52,438 nucleotides of DNA. It comes from a virus. Below, one piece after another: positions 9,501 to 16,071 of the stretch. How positions within the stretch are numbered: the first letter of the stretch is position 1; the number at the start of each line of letters is the position of its first letter. The stretch covers positions 1 to 52,438 of IMG/VR virus record IMGVR_UViG_3300010054_000044; one strand, 5' to 3'. The notes beneath the pieces were generated by a model. That model worked only from the letters and a program-made list of their open reading frames with translations, was not told the origin of the DNA and did no database searches. Made by a program: the position numbers and the translations under genes.

Positions 9501-11957
9501 TTGTTCGTAGGCCGTCATGCCTGCCACTTGGCTTTCGTTAGCGCGGCGGGCGAAGTCGGCACGGTCAACGTTAGTGATGCGCTCGCGCACCAAGACCGGC
9601 TGCTGCATTTCATCGACGGCGCTGGGGTCAATGCCCTGGCGCTGGGCTTCGGCGCGCACGAACTCGCGGTAGCGCTGGGCTTGCGGGCTGTTCTGACCGT
9701 AGGCGGTGGTAATCGCCATGGTGCGGCCGTTGCCGGATTCCACTACGCCGTCGCTGCCGATAATCGGCGCACCGGTACCGGCGTCGTTGCTGCTGCCTAA
9801 GCGCTCCGGGTTCAGGCGGGCGGCGATGTTGCGCACTTGCACTTGGCTGTTCGCGTTTGTGCGGTCGCGGGGCTGTAGCTCCTGAGGGTAGCGTTGATTG
9901 ACGCGGCCATCAGGGGAGTTGGAAGCGGTTAGCTCTGACGCTTCGACGACGCGGAAGCGGGTTCGGATTGGCGTGTTGTCGGGCAGGTAAGTGGTTTGGC
10001 CGCGGCCACGGGTGCGAGCAAGCTGAGCAACACGCTCGGCGCTCTCTTGCTGCCGTGGGCGCTGCCCCTCTACCGCATTGCGTGCGCCTGTATCGGTGAA
10101 GCGTGCGCGCTCGAAAGACTGATCAAGGCCGTTATTGGCGTTTCCTGCGATTGGACCTTCACCGTAAATCACGTTATCACGGCCAAGGCTGCGGCGGTTG
10201 AGCGTGTCGGCCTGCTCCTGCTGAGTGCGCTGGCGGGCTTCAAACTGCTGGGGTGATTCGCCGCGAATGCTGTCACCGGTGCCGGGTGGTAATCGACCCA
10301 TGCCGCCACCAAGCAGGCCTGCCACCGGCTGCGGCTGCTCTGGGTCGGCCAGCTCGCCTTCCATCGGGCGTTCGCGGGTGCCAGTGGTGCGTAGGGCGCT
10401 GCGAAGGTTATTGGCGATATTCTCGGCGCGCTCCATGAGACGACTGGCTTGCTCAACATTGCCCGCTTCCAACGCAGCCTCTGCTCGCTCGGTAATCATC
10501 CGCATGTTGCGTAAGCGGGTACCGCCTTCAAAGCTAGAGCCTCGCGCTAAGGCTTGCAGGTCGTCGGCATCAGCCATGCCACGTTGTATGCGCAAACCCG
10601 TCTCGCTCGCCTGTTGCTGGCGTTGCGCTTGAGCTTCGGGAGACCGCTCAGCGGCTTGCTGTTCGCCTTGGGCCTGCTGTTCAGCGCCCAGCCCTGCCGT
10701 GGCTTGATCGAGGGCGTCGCCACCTTGGGCGGCGGCTTGCTCACGAGCTTGAGTAATGCTTTCTTGCGTGCGTGGCCGCCCTGCCAACGCACCGGTACCA
10801 CCGCCCATCACGCCGCCAATAAAGCCTTCTGACAGACCCGCAGCCGCCACACCTTCCATCGGGTTGCGGTTCGGGTCAGCGCCAATCTCGGCGACGGCAC
10901 TGTTAATACTGTACTGCCCCATGCCGCCCTGTCCGGTCTCCGCTGTGCCCTGAACAGCGGCCTGACGCACGGCAGCGCCCAGACGGCCGCCGCCAGCGCG
11001 GGTTCCTTTGGTGACCAGGTCATCCAGCACCTTGCCGCCATAACCGCCGAGTACGCCAGTGGTCAGCAGTAGCGCAGGGTCGCGCATTACTAGACTTTTC
11101 GCGCCTTGGCCGAGCTGCTCGCGGGCTTGCTGGCGTAGCTCGTCAACGCTGGCGTTGGGATTTTCATCGGCTAGCTGCCAGTACGTCTCTGCGAACGCCT
11201 GCGACTGGTCCAGCTCCTCGTCGGGCATGGCGAGGATTTCTTGATAGGCGCCGTCAGCAATCTGGCCGGTGTTCACGGCGGTTTCTACCGCGCCGTAGGT
11301 GCCAAGCTTTACGCCATCAGCCGTGCGTGAAGAGGCGAAGTCGCGCATTGCCTGCACGGCGGCGGCTTGCTGGCCTGCTTCGTCCAGCCCTTGGCGCGCT
11401 GCGTTGCGCCGTGCTGTGCGGCCAATCACTTTGCCGGTCAGGCTAAGGCCTACTCGTGAGCCACCGCCCGCCAAGCCGCCGGATGCTACCGCCTCGCCTG
11501 CTAAGCTGGCGGTTTGAAGTGCGATAGTGAGAGGGTTAGCGCCTTCGCCAAGTTTAAAATCCCACAAGCCAGAGCCAGTGCTTTCAAAGATTTGCTGCTG
11601 AATGGCGTCAGCCGCACGCGGGCTCATCTGCTCTAGCTGGCTGGCAGCACCTTCTCGGCCAAAATTGCCTAGGCCACGGCCAACGCCGGTGTATTCGTAG
11701 GAGAAGTCGCCCAGGCCTTGCGCGACGTTGTACGCGCCCATTTGCCCAGCGTCGACAAGATCGCCTACAAAGCCAGCTATGGTTTCGCTATTGCGGCCGC
11801 TGGTATCGGCAGACGGTGCGCCGGTTACCAACGCCTCAAACTGCTCGTCGCTATACGCACGAAACTCAGGTTGAACACGCAGGGTTTGTTTTAAGGTTTC
11901 GTCATCGACGTTACGGAGGGCGGGCGCCTGAGCGCGCAGGTTGTCTAGCAGTGACAT
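3594..11957 (-). CDS. Giant polyvalent virion protein (ParB-like, two zincin motifs, LPD38-type end)
   Basis: A 2,787-residue protein from the ATG at 11957 (GGGAG upstream; an in-frame TTG at 11978 is possible). The N-terminal 350 residues are Ala/Gly-rich. Residues about 700-800 resemble the DdrB-type ParB superfamily domain (motif SGNGRTMAI). A Gln-rich linker follows, then a domain with HEWFHALD near residue 1548 (LPD1-like zincin) and a second HExxH, HEAVGH, near 1770. The region around 2250-2520 resembles LPD38. Such polyvalent proteins are packaged and ejected by podoviruses of the Bcep22/F116/N4 kind and are thought to act in the infected cell. It is the last gene of the late operon. 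Individual domain functions are inferred from family knowledge, not demonstrated. Confidence 0.85.
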   Translation of the reverse strand: MSLLDNLRAQAPALRNVDDETLKQTLRVQPEFRAYSDEQFEALVTGAPSADTSGRNSETIAGFVGDLVDAGQMGAYNVAQGLGDFSYEYTGVGRGLGNFGREGAASQLEQMSPRAADAIQQQIFESTGSGLWDFKLGEGANPLTIALQTASLAGEAVASGGLAGGGSRVGLSLTGKVIGRTARRNAARQGLDEAGQQAAAVQAMRDFASSRTADGVKLGTYGAVETAVNTGQIADGAYQEILAMPDEELDQSQAFAETYWQLADENPNASVDELRQQAREQLGQGAKSLVMRDPALLLTTGVLGGYGGKVLDDLVTKGTRAGGGRLGAAVRQAAVQGTAETGQGGMGQYSINSAVAEIGADPNRNPMEGVAAAGLSEGFIGGVMGGGTGALAGRPRTQESITQAREQAAAQGGDALDQATAGLGAEQQAQGEQQAAERSPEAQAQRQQQASETGLRIQRGMADADDLQALARGSSFEGGTRLRNMRMITERAEAALEAGNVEQASRLMERAENIANNLRSALRTTGTRERPMEGELADPEQPQPVAGLLGGGMGRLPPGTGDSIRGESPQQFEARQRTQQEQADTLNRRSLGRDNVIYGEGPIAGNANNGLDQSFERARFTDTGARNAVEGQRPRQQESAERVAQLARTRGRGQTTYLPDNTPIRTRFRVVEASELTASNSPDGRVNQRYPQELQPRDRTNANSQVQVRNIAARLNPERLGSSNDAGTGAPIIGSDGVVESGNGRTMAITTAYGQNSPQAQRYREFVRAEAQRQGIDPSAVDEMQQPVLVRERITNVDRADFARRANESQVAGMTAYEQAQSDADSLTADDLQAWQPDESGDPLAATNRGFQRGFVQRLGNNEASRYTTRDGQATPELGQRMQRAVFAAAYQDPDMVEMVTEQAENMRNLAAGLQAAAADLAVARETGSRDALDAIGTINDAVRLVRRSRQDGISVRELTRQTDAFSDPVPETTALLAIAINNNMRSRQAMTAAFGYIGRAVRSRAEGEANGALFADDTTNQDIFDAGFQGQNQNQRTQQRPPERDVQPGTQRREQGAERQGQAEPAQRPPAEQQAQEVDDEPLLSTYTEQELAEREQAQQQAEEAEASQQREQAQRAQADREAVDFNLTGSNRTADVAAARGQQDLTESPPETNQVENTEATDSAPQAERIEDFGEKIAGARKDQVNQVLSGLNSEVTDATTLSEAFPAPNYTKLIEEGVDPRAAAFVAVMRAQIPAKPRKAFRLQQWMKGLTMAQDVARRVLDGSLSIDDMMDRVRSREYKQLEGALRTAELIAPLKPSLYAKASKWNVDARSGYSMFNGEKVSPNTTFYRLKDERGRDTGIWATDFDEMRDKAANVLSRAIEGDNAKPKSKLTPVSVYRDRSTGERFIAFKAGSRVIRLQGGFDSPSAAADYVAENRDAIQQQIDAMRAGPRMRRDTNAPREGVELREGDVTPDDFQEAFGFRGVQFGNYVEGQRRQADLNRAYDALMDLSSMLGVPPKAMSLDGTLGLAFGARGKGGKRSAAAHYEPGQVVINLTKTEGAGSLAHEWFHALDNFIPHGQGTDAMQTELMTDGPARAELAERWREMRQALKDSGFEKRSREFDAPRSKAYFGTPVEMAARAFERYTRDKLEAQGIRNDYLVNISSDPEGPYPNDQEIKSIGPAFDRLMGTLEHRETARGVQLYSLNPGSEALRPAPRAEDIRDALASSPELSGVTVIQSATELPAQSIMMMALQGVNPRDVRGLFVGDQLYVIADNVDDVQEGVRTAVHEAVGHKGMRAVLGEDLDRVMLNLYRNLPNSKEGRDALREVRRDYPFLDPENRKDRITIAEEMVAHLLEKGHRPKAWQRAVAKIRELLRQLFPSVAWTYTDALALGEQSREYLRKQQAENQSDDDQRYALRSKQRANFEDAFSDFTDADRAAAAKIGSRTPPQRAVAWFKEKADRAGLKIRQGMVDRYAALKEMDERLYGETALGENIQRSSWVLARMSNAANGALHAMLHNGRIKLNRQERIIEMQDGDAKGLGEVLGRLGSAAEIERFMGWIAGNRAARLAQDGRENLFDVGDINAMQAWNRGQTEDGRSRQQLYKEVFDEFQQYRDDVLAVAEQSGIITSEQREMWGEEFYVPFYRLAEDDQQVSGMMATSGLSRQQAYKRLKGGTQNLNDLLQNTMMNFHHLLDASLKNQAAAQAIENAKKLGMAERVPESNRDTKRSTFVMENGQKAFYEIDDPLVFTALTALAHPGMNSMAMKVMRGFKRVFTNLTTTTPQFMIANLIRDSLQASATSDVSKNAFKNVIEGGRSYKDERIRAQMLASGASFNFGHLYGNNPDELRAQLTRNMRNAKLVNGPSMVPSVLRAGWTWWNDVNNATENLNRAAIYSQNRDKGALRAAFESRDLIDFSAHGAWPAVRILIDIVPFLNARIQGLDKIYRSGMKPGASVLAEAFGKGKANVTDKQAAARFWTVTGAVTLATIALYLHNQDDEEYQKLEDWQKDTYWFMRFGDQAFFIPKPFEVGAMATLAERMTEQFVDDKATGKLFAQRLGHMMTDTFSFSPVPQMMQPALDIYANYDAFTGRPIEGMGMERLSPELRRRANTSKAAEWISGALNSTVGAIGDPDKNPLALSPVQVDHLIGGYFGQVGTWVASSADVAWRAATGVENPAQRWYEYQPVRRFYRNLGDEDRYTKYGTIFYEGLREANRAYSDAKELREMGRLADAAEVATNKRDMLALRLPLNRAQRRLNTINQQIDIIRRSNLDGEVKRQRIDRLNAVKNQIQRALGEQVQEARAR

Positions 11958-11989
11958 AGTGGCGTTGTCTCCCGACAAGGCTAGGTAGG

Positions 11990-12031
11990 CGCTAAGCGAA
12001 GGCGGCGAGGTTCCGCCACGACCGCTTAGCG
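11990..12031 (-). promoter_or_regulatory. Compound hairpin between late genes
   Basis: CGCTAAGCG (11990-11998) pairs with CGCTTAGCG (12023-12031), enclosing an inner GGCGG/CCGCC stem (12001-12005 and 12013-12017). No T run follows on the transcribed strand. It may stabilise or separate the mRNA for the giant protein rather than terminate. Confidence 0.5.
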
Positions 12032-12039
12032 GGCTTTCT

Positions 12040-13092
12040 TTAGCGTGTTACGCCTGCTTCATAAAGCGCATCAAGGGCGCGTTTCAGCATGGCTTTTCGC
12101 TGTGGGTCTGATTCTTGATTATACGCGGCACTAACGCGCTCTAACACTACTTGCGCGGCTTCGCGCTCGGCTTCGGTGTCAATGCCGCCTTGCGTGGCGC
12201 TGTTGATTAAGCCGCCGCGCTGAAAACCGCCGCCAAGCTGGTCAGGAATAGTGATCCGCCCAGCGATGCGGCGCGCTTCGGCAGCCAGTTCTTGCACGGC
12301 GTCGTCGGCCTCTTGGTCGGCTTGTTGAGCGGAGTCTGCCTCTTGGCGTGCGCCCATATAGCCTTCTGCGGTATTGGGGCGCGGCGGCGGTGCACTGCGA
12401 GGCGGCGCGCTTTCTGGCGGTGCTGCCTGTTCTTCGGGTACGGCGTCGGGGTCGATGCCTAGCTGCTCTGTTAGCCGGGTCGCTAAATCGCCGCCGCCAG
12501 CGCTTGTGCCTAGCAGCCGCTCCATCTGCGCATTGATCTCGCCCAGCCGCGCCGCCTGCTGGTCGCTGAGCTGGCCCATGCTGGATTCCATGATACTAGT
12601 GCGCTCATCGGCCAACGTTTCGATGGTGAGCTTTTCGCGCTCAGTTAGCTCGCTGCCGCCAAAGCTTACGCCTTCTGGCAGGTTAGCTTCGCGGTAGTTG
12701 TTCGTCACCGGGTCGTACTGGATATAGCCGCCGTTGCCGTCGGGCACCATCTGCCATTGCGGGCGCTGCTCACGGCTGGCGGCAATTTGTGCGGCACTGC
12801 GCCGATTCGCTCCGGCTTCGCGCATTTGGAGTAGCCCGACTTGCTGCTGATAGCCCACGTCCCGGTCTTCCACGGCATGGCCGCGCAGTCGCTCGTAGTC
12901 TTCCAACTGCCACTGTCGATCTTCGGCGCGTATTGCGTCTTGCCGCTGCGCCTGCCGCTGTTCGCGCTCGCGCTCATACTTCTGCAACCGAGCTTCTTTC
13001 ACCTCGTCGGCTTTGGCGCGGAGCAGGAAGTTGCCCGCGTCGCTCACGCCCTGGCCCAGCCCCATCAAGGCCCCATTGAGTAATCCTGCCAT
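12040..13092 (-). CDS. Putative ejection/internal virion protein
   Basis: A 350-residue protein starts at the ATG at 13092, which overlaps the upstream stop (TGATG); GGGGG lies seven bases ahead, and a GTG at 13095 is less likely. The N-terminal 25 residues are hydrophobic and Gly-rich. Residues 30-110 form a long, highly charged, Arg/Gln-rich helical region, followed by a Pro-rich linker near residues 220-245 and a helical C-terminus. No family match is certain. Its place between a Gly/Ala-rich protein and the giant polyvalent protein is where podoviruses encode proteins injected with the DNA. Confidence 0.6.
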   Translation of the reverse strand: MAGLLNGALMGLGQGVSDAGNFLLRAKADEVKEARLQKYEREREQRQAQRQDAIRAEDRQWQLEDYERLRGHAVEDRDVGYQQQVGLLQMREAGANRRSAAQIAASREQRPQWQMVPDGNGGYIQYDPVTNNYREANLPEGVSFGGSELTEREKLTIETLADERTSIMESSMGQLSDQQAARLGEINAQMERLLGTSAGGGDLATRLTEQLGIDPDAVPEEQAAPPESAPPRSAPPPRPNTAEGYMGARQEADSAQQADQEADDAVQELAAEARRIAGRITIPDQLGGGFQRGGLINSATQGGIDTEAEREAAQVVLERVSAAYNQESDPQRKAMLKRALDALYEAGVTR

Positions 13093-13637
13093 CACATGCC
13101 CCCTTGCATTGGTGGTTGTTGGGCGGCTGGCTCTGCTCCTGCCGTCATCCGGTCAAATTCTTCTGGCGGAATAGCATCCATGGCGGCCTGCAGCTGTCGC
13201 GTGTCGTGCCCCATTTCGCCCACGTAGCGGAGAATCATGGATTTCATAGCATTGGCTAGGTCAACGGGGCGCAGGTCCACTCCTGACGCGGCAGCAATAT
13301 CCGCCACTTCGTTCAACATGTTGGCGGCGAGGAGGATAATGAGCTCATCAGGTACTTGGCCTTCAGTGCGTTCGTCGGCGATTTCGGTCATCTGGTAGGC
13401 AATGTCGGCCATCTGGCTGACCGGGTCCTCTGCGTTGATGAGTATGGCGTGAATCTCATCGGCGCTGCCCTGCTCATACAGCGCTGTGTGCGCAAGCTGT
13501 ACGGCGGCTTCAAAGGCGGGATGGCTTTCATCCATGGGTGCGCCTTCACCCTGGGGCATGGGCTTACCCTGCACCGGTTGCGCTGCCTGCGGTGGCGGCT
13601 GCTGCGCCGCCATGCCTTGCTGTAGTAGTCCTGGCAT
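13092..13637 (-). CDS. Late structural protein, Gln/Pro-rich ends
   Basis: A 181-residue protein with GGAGG upstream of its ATG. The first 35 residues and the last 15 are rich in Pro, Gln and Gly. The middle is an acidic, mostly helical domain (about residues 40-165). It has no enzyme motif. It lies in the ejection-protein block with four-base-type overlaps, so a virion role is likely, but I do not recognise the family. Confidence 0.6.
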   Translation of the reverse strand: MPGLLQQGMAAQQPPPQAAQPVQGKPMPQGEGAPMDESHPAFEAAVQLAHTALYEQGSADEIHAILINAEDPVSQMADIAYQMTEIADERTEGQVPDELIILLAANMLNEVADIAAASGVDLRPVDLANAMKSMILRYVGEMGHDTRQLQAAMDAIPPEEFDRMTAGAEPAAQQPPMQGGM

Positions 13638-13645
13638 GGTGCCTC

Positions 13646-14266
13646 CTAACCCCAGAGCGGGGTACCGACGTTGATGTTGTAGCGCGTGCGCTCGTCGTCG
13701 CTCAGGCTTTCTTCGTACTCGCGCTGCTCTTTAGCGGCTCGCTGCTGTGACATACCGCTCAGCATGTTGCCGCCCACCTGCATAGCCATGGGTAGTGCAT
13801 AAGGGCTGCTCATGGCGCGGGAGAGCAAGCCGCCGCTTCCTTGAGCTACTGTCTGGGTAGCGCCCTGCGTGGCCGCCTGAGTGACGCCCTGCGTTGCACC
13901 ACTTAACAAGCCCTTGCCCGCCCCCTCAGTGGCTACTTGCTCTAGGAATCCACCTGACGATGCGCTGCTTAATCCTGAGCCTGAAATGCCACTGGTCAGG
14001 CCGCCCCAGGCGTTAGAAATGTTGGTCATCGCGCCCGAGAGGCCGCTAGCCCCAGATGCCGCTGCGGCTCCACCTCCTAACATGCCTTGTATGGCGGGTA
14101 CTCCCATAAACATACCGGCAGCGCCTAACGCGATTTTTCCCAGCGGGTTATCCCACACTTTTTTGGCAACCTTGCCCACGCCCTTTACAGCACCCTCAAC
14201 GACATTACCGACGCCTTTGACAACCTTGCCTACGGCGCGTGTGACGCCTTTAATTGCTTTTGACAT
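13646..14266 (-). CDS. Gly/Ala/Ser-rich putative DNA-ejection protein
   Basis: A 206-residue protein. The first 40 residues are a basic amphipathic repeat of VGKVVKGVG type. The centre is a Gly/Ala/Ser-rich, membrane-compatible stretch (about 45-150) with GATQGVTQAATQGATQTV repeats, followed by a charged tail. This composition matches podoviral proteins that leave the capsid and form a conduit through the envelope. Its ATG overlaps the stop of the GNAT gene (TAATG). Confidence 0.65.
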   Translation of the reverse strand: MSKAIKGVTRAVGKVVKGVGNVVEGAVKGVGKVAKKVWDNPLGKIALGAAGMFMGVPAIQGMLGGGAAAASGASGLSGAMTNISNAWGGLTSGISGSGLSSASSGGFLEQVATEGAGKGLLSGATQGVTQAATQGATQTVAQGSGGLLSRAMSSPYALPMAMQVGGNMLSGMSQQRAAKEQREYEESLSDDERTRYNINVGTPLWG

Positions 14267-14709
14267 TATGCACCTCGGATATACATGCGGTTGGTAGAGG
14301 ATCGCGTGAAGCCCAAGCGCTCAATAAAGCGCAGCACCTTGGCGTCGTGACAATCTTCGATTTCAATCAACGCCATTTTGATGCCGCTGCGGCTTTTCAC
14401 CCACTTGGCAAACTCGCGCATCAGCTTGACCCAAGCGCCGGTGTCTGTTGCGTAATGCAACAACACTGAGCATTGGAGCTTATGGAACCAGAAGCCCGGT
14501 ACCACTTGTGCCGCCACTGCGCCGACGATGACGCCGTCTCGCTCAGCGACCATGCAGAAATGCGCAGGCTGTAGGCATAGCTCCGTCATATTCCGCATAG
14601 CATCCCGGTCGATCTTCAGTTCAGGGATAGGGGCAATGGTGGTGACCGATTCCACGGCCAGCTCAACGATGGCCGCCACGTCCTGCGGCTTGGCCTTACG
14701 TATGATCAT
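14266..14709 (-). CDS. GNAT-family acetyltransferase
   Basis: A 147-residue protein starting MIIRKAKPQDVAAIVELA, typical of the GNAT beta1-alpha1 region. The central strands include HFCMVAERDGVIVGAVAAQV, and the C-terminal part has VLRFIERLGFTR, the usual beta6-alpha4 signature near the end. The ATG at 14709 overlaps the preceding stop (ATGA), so it is coupled to the DUF4214 gene; longer upstream starts would read through that gene. A GNAT enzyme inside a late structural block is recurrent in podoviruses. Its substrate is unknown and it could modify a virion or host protein. Confidence 0.8.
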   Translation of the reverse strand: MIIRKAKPQDVAAIVELAVESVTTIAPIPELKIDRDAMRNMTELCLQPAHFCMVAERDGVIVGAVAAQVVPGFWFHKLQCSVLLHYATDTGAWVKLMREFAKWVKSRSGIKMALIEIEDCHDAKVLRFIERLGFTRSSTNRMYIRGA

Positions 14710-15962
14710 GCAGCCCCCGGCGTGCGCAGCGCAGGCATGGGCGTGTTGTAGAACACCTCCGCCCACGTCAGGTTGGCGTTCGCCATGTCGATAGCGTTCT
14801 TGATGGCGGCCTGCTTGGCGGCAGGTTCCAGGTTCGGGTCGGCCTGAATGGCTTGCACGTTTTGCAGCGTCTGGGCGCTGATATTGGCGGCATAGTTCTG
14901 GGGAATATTGCGCTGGTCAAGCTCATAGGCGTAGCCCATGCGCTGCATTTCATTGTTGAACTGCTGCTGCATGCGGCCCATGTCGAAGCCATAGCCTTGC
15001 TCGTTTAAGCCTCGCTGGTTCTGATAGTTTAGGTTCGCCATGTACGCCTGCTGCTGGCGATCCGCATTGGCCTGGCTGTTCTGGAAGTAGGTGTTAGCGT
15101 CTTGCTGGGCAATCGGAGTGGCACGGTCGATCATCGCCCCTTGAGCCGCTTCGCTCGCCATGCTGCTATTGAGCAGCCCGCGGGCATTGGCGTACTGCCT
15201 ACCCTGCATGGCAGCGCGTTGCATTAACGGGGAGTTACTGGCCAGCATGTCATCCAGCTGGCCTGCGGCGGTTTGGTTGCGGCTGACTGTGGTGCGCGCA
15301 GGGCCAAACTGCTGCGGAGCGGGTGCGCCAGTCACGGTATATAGCCCGCCGTTTTGGCTGCGGTAGAGCGTCTCGCCGTTATCGCCTTGCACAATGGTAA
15401 ACCGCCCATCTTCGACGCCTTGCCTCATTGCATTACTGAGCAGCGCGTAATCCGTCGCATCGCGTGCTTGTGTATTGGCGACGTTGCTGGAGTTGCGGTA
15501 ATTGAAACCGTCTACTTGATCTAGCGCGGAGACGTAAGCGCCGGTGCCGCGCTGTTGGTATATACGTGCTTCATCACTATTCGCAATAGAGTTTCGCACC
15601 CAGTCAAGGCCGCGCTCATTCGCCATTTGGGAGTAATAATCCATCCCGCTTTTATCCAGTGAACGCCCTAAATTGCTTTGATATATGTCGTTAAGCTGGC
15701 TGCTAAGACTGTTACTGGAAGAGGAGCTACTAGATGAAGAGGGAGAACGATAGCTAAGCCCGCTGACACGATCTGACGCCTTAACAGTCGCGGCCTGCTT
15801 AGTGCTTCGATACTTTTTCGCTTCGTCACTGCCAGACAGGGAGTTTTTGACCCAATCTATCCCTTTTTCACTGGCCATTTTTGTGTAGTAGTCCAACCCG
15901 CTTTTATCAGCGCTACGGCCGAGCGTGGACTGAAACAAAGCATTAATGTCGTTTGCCGCCAT
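14706..15962 (-). CDS. DUF4214 tandem-domain late protein
   Basis: A 418-residue protein with two copies of a DUF4214-like module: LFQSTLGRSADKSGLDYY near residue 9 and IYQSNLGRSLDKSGMDYY near residue 93. Each is followed by a WVKNS or WVRNS helix and separated by a Ser-only linker. The C-terminal 250 residues are Gln/Asn-rich and helical, like internal virion proteins. DUF4214 is found in secreted and S-layer proteins and in phage structural proteins. The role here is probably virion or ejection related; the function of the duplicate domain is not known. Confidence 0.75.
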   Translation of the reverse strand: MAANDINALFQSTLGRSADKSGLDYYTKMASEKGIDWVKNSLSGSDEAKKYRSTKQAATVKASDRVSGLSYRSPSSSSSSSSSNSLSSQLNDIYQSNLGRSLDKSGMDYYSQMANERGLDWVRNSIANSDEARIYQQRGTGAYVSALDQVDGFNYRNSSNVANTQARDATDYALLSNAMRQGVEDGRFTIVQGDNGETLYRSQNGGLYTVTGAPAPQQFGPARTTVSRNQTAAGQLDDMLASNSPLMQRAAMQGRQYANARGLLNSSMASEAAQGAMIDRATPIAQQDANTYFQNSQANADRQQQAYMANLNYQNQRGLNEQGYGFDMGRMQQQFNNEMQRMGYAYELDQRNIPQNYAANISAQTLQNVQAIQADPNLEPAAKQAAIKNAIDMANANLTWAEVFYNTPMPALRTPGAA

Positions 15963-15989
15963 GAGAAAGCCTCCCGGCTTGCTAGAAAC

Positions 15990-16009
15990 AAAAAAAGCGC
16001 CTAAGCGCT
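15990..16009 (-). terminator. Terminator after the tailspike gene
   Basis: AGCGC (15996-16000) pairs with GCGCT (16005-16009) over a four-base loop and gives a run of seven T on the minus strand. Confidence 0.8.
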
Positions 16010-16071
16010 ATGGTAGTGAGTCATCAGCTAGGCGGCTATGTGTTGCGAGGCTGCCTAGCGTCGATCATTAT

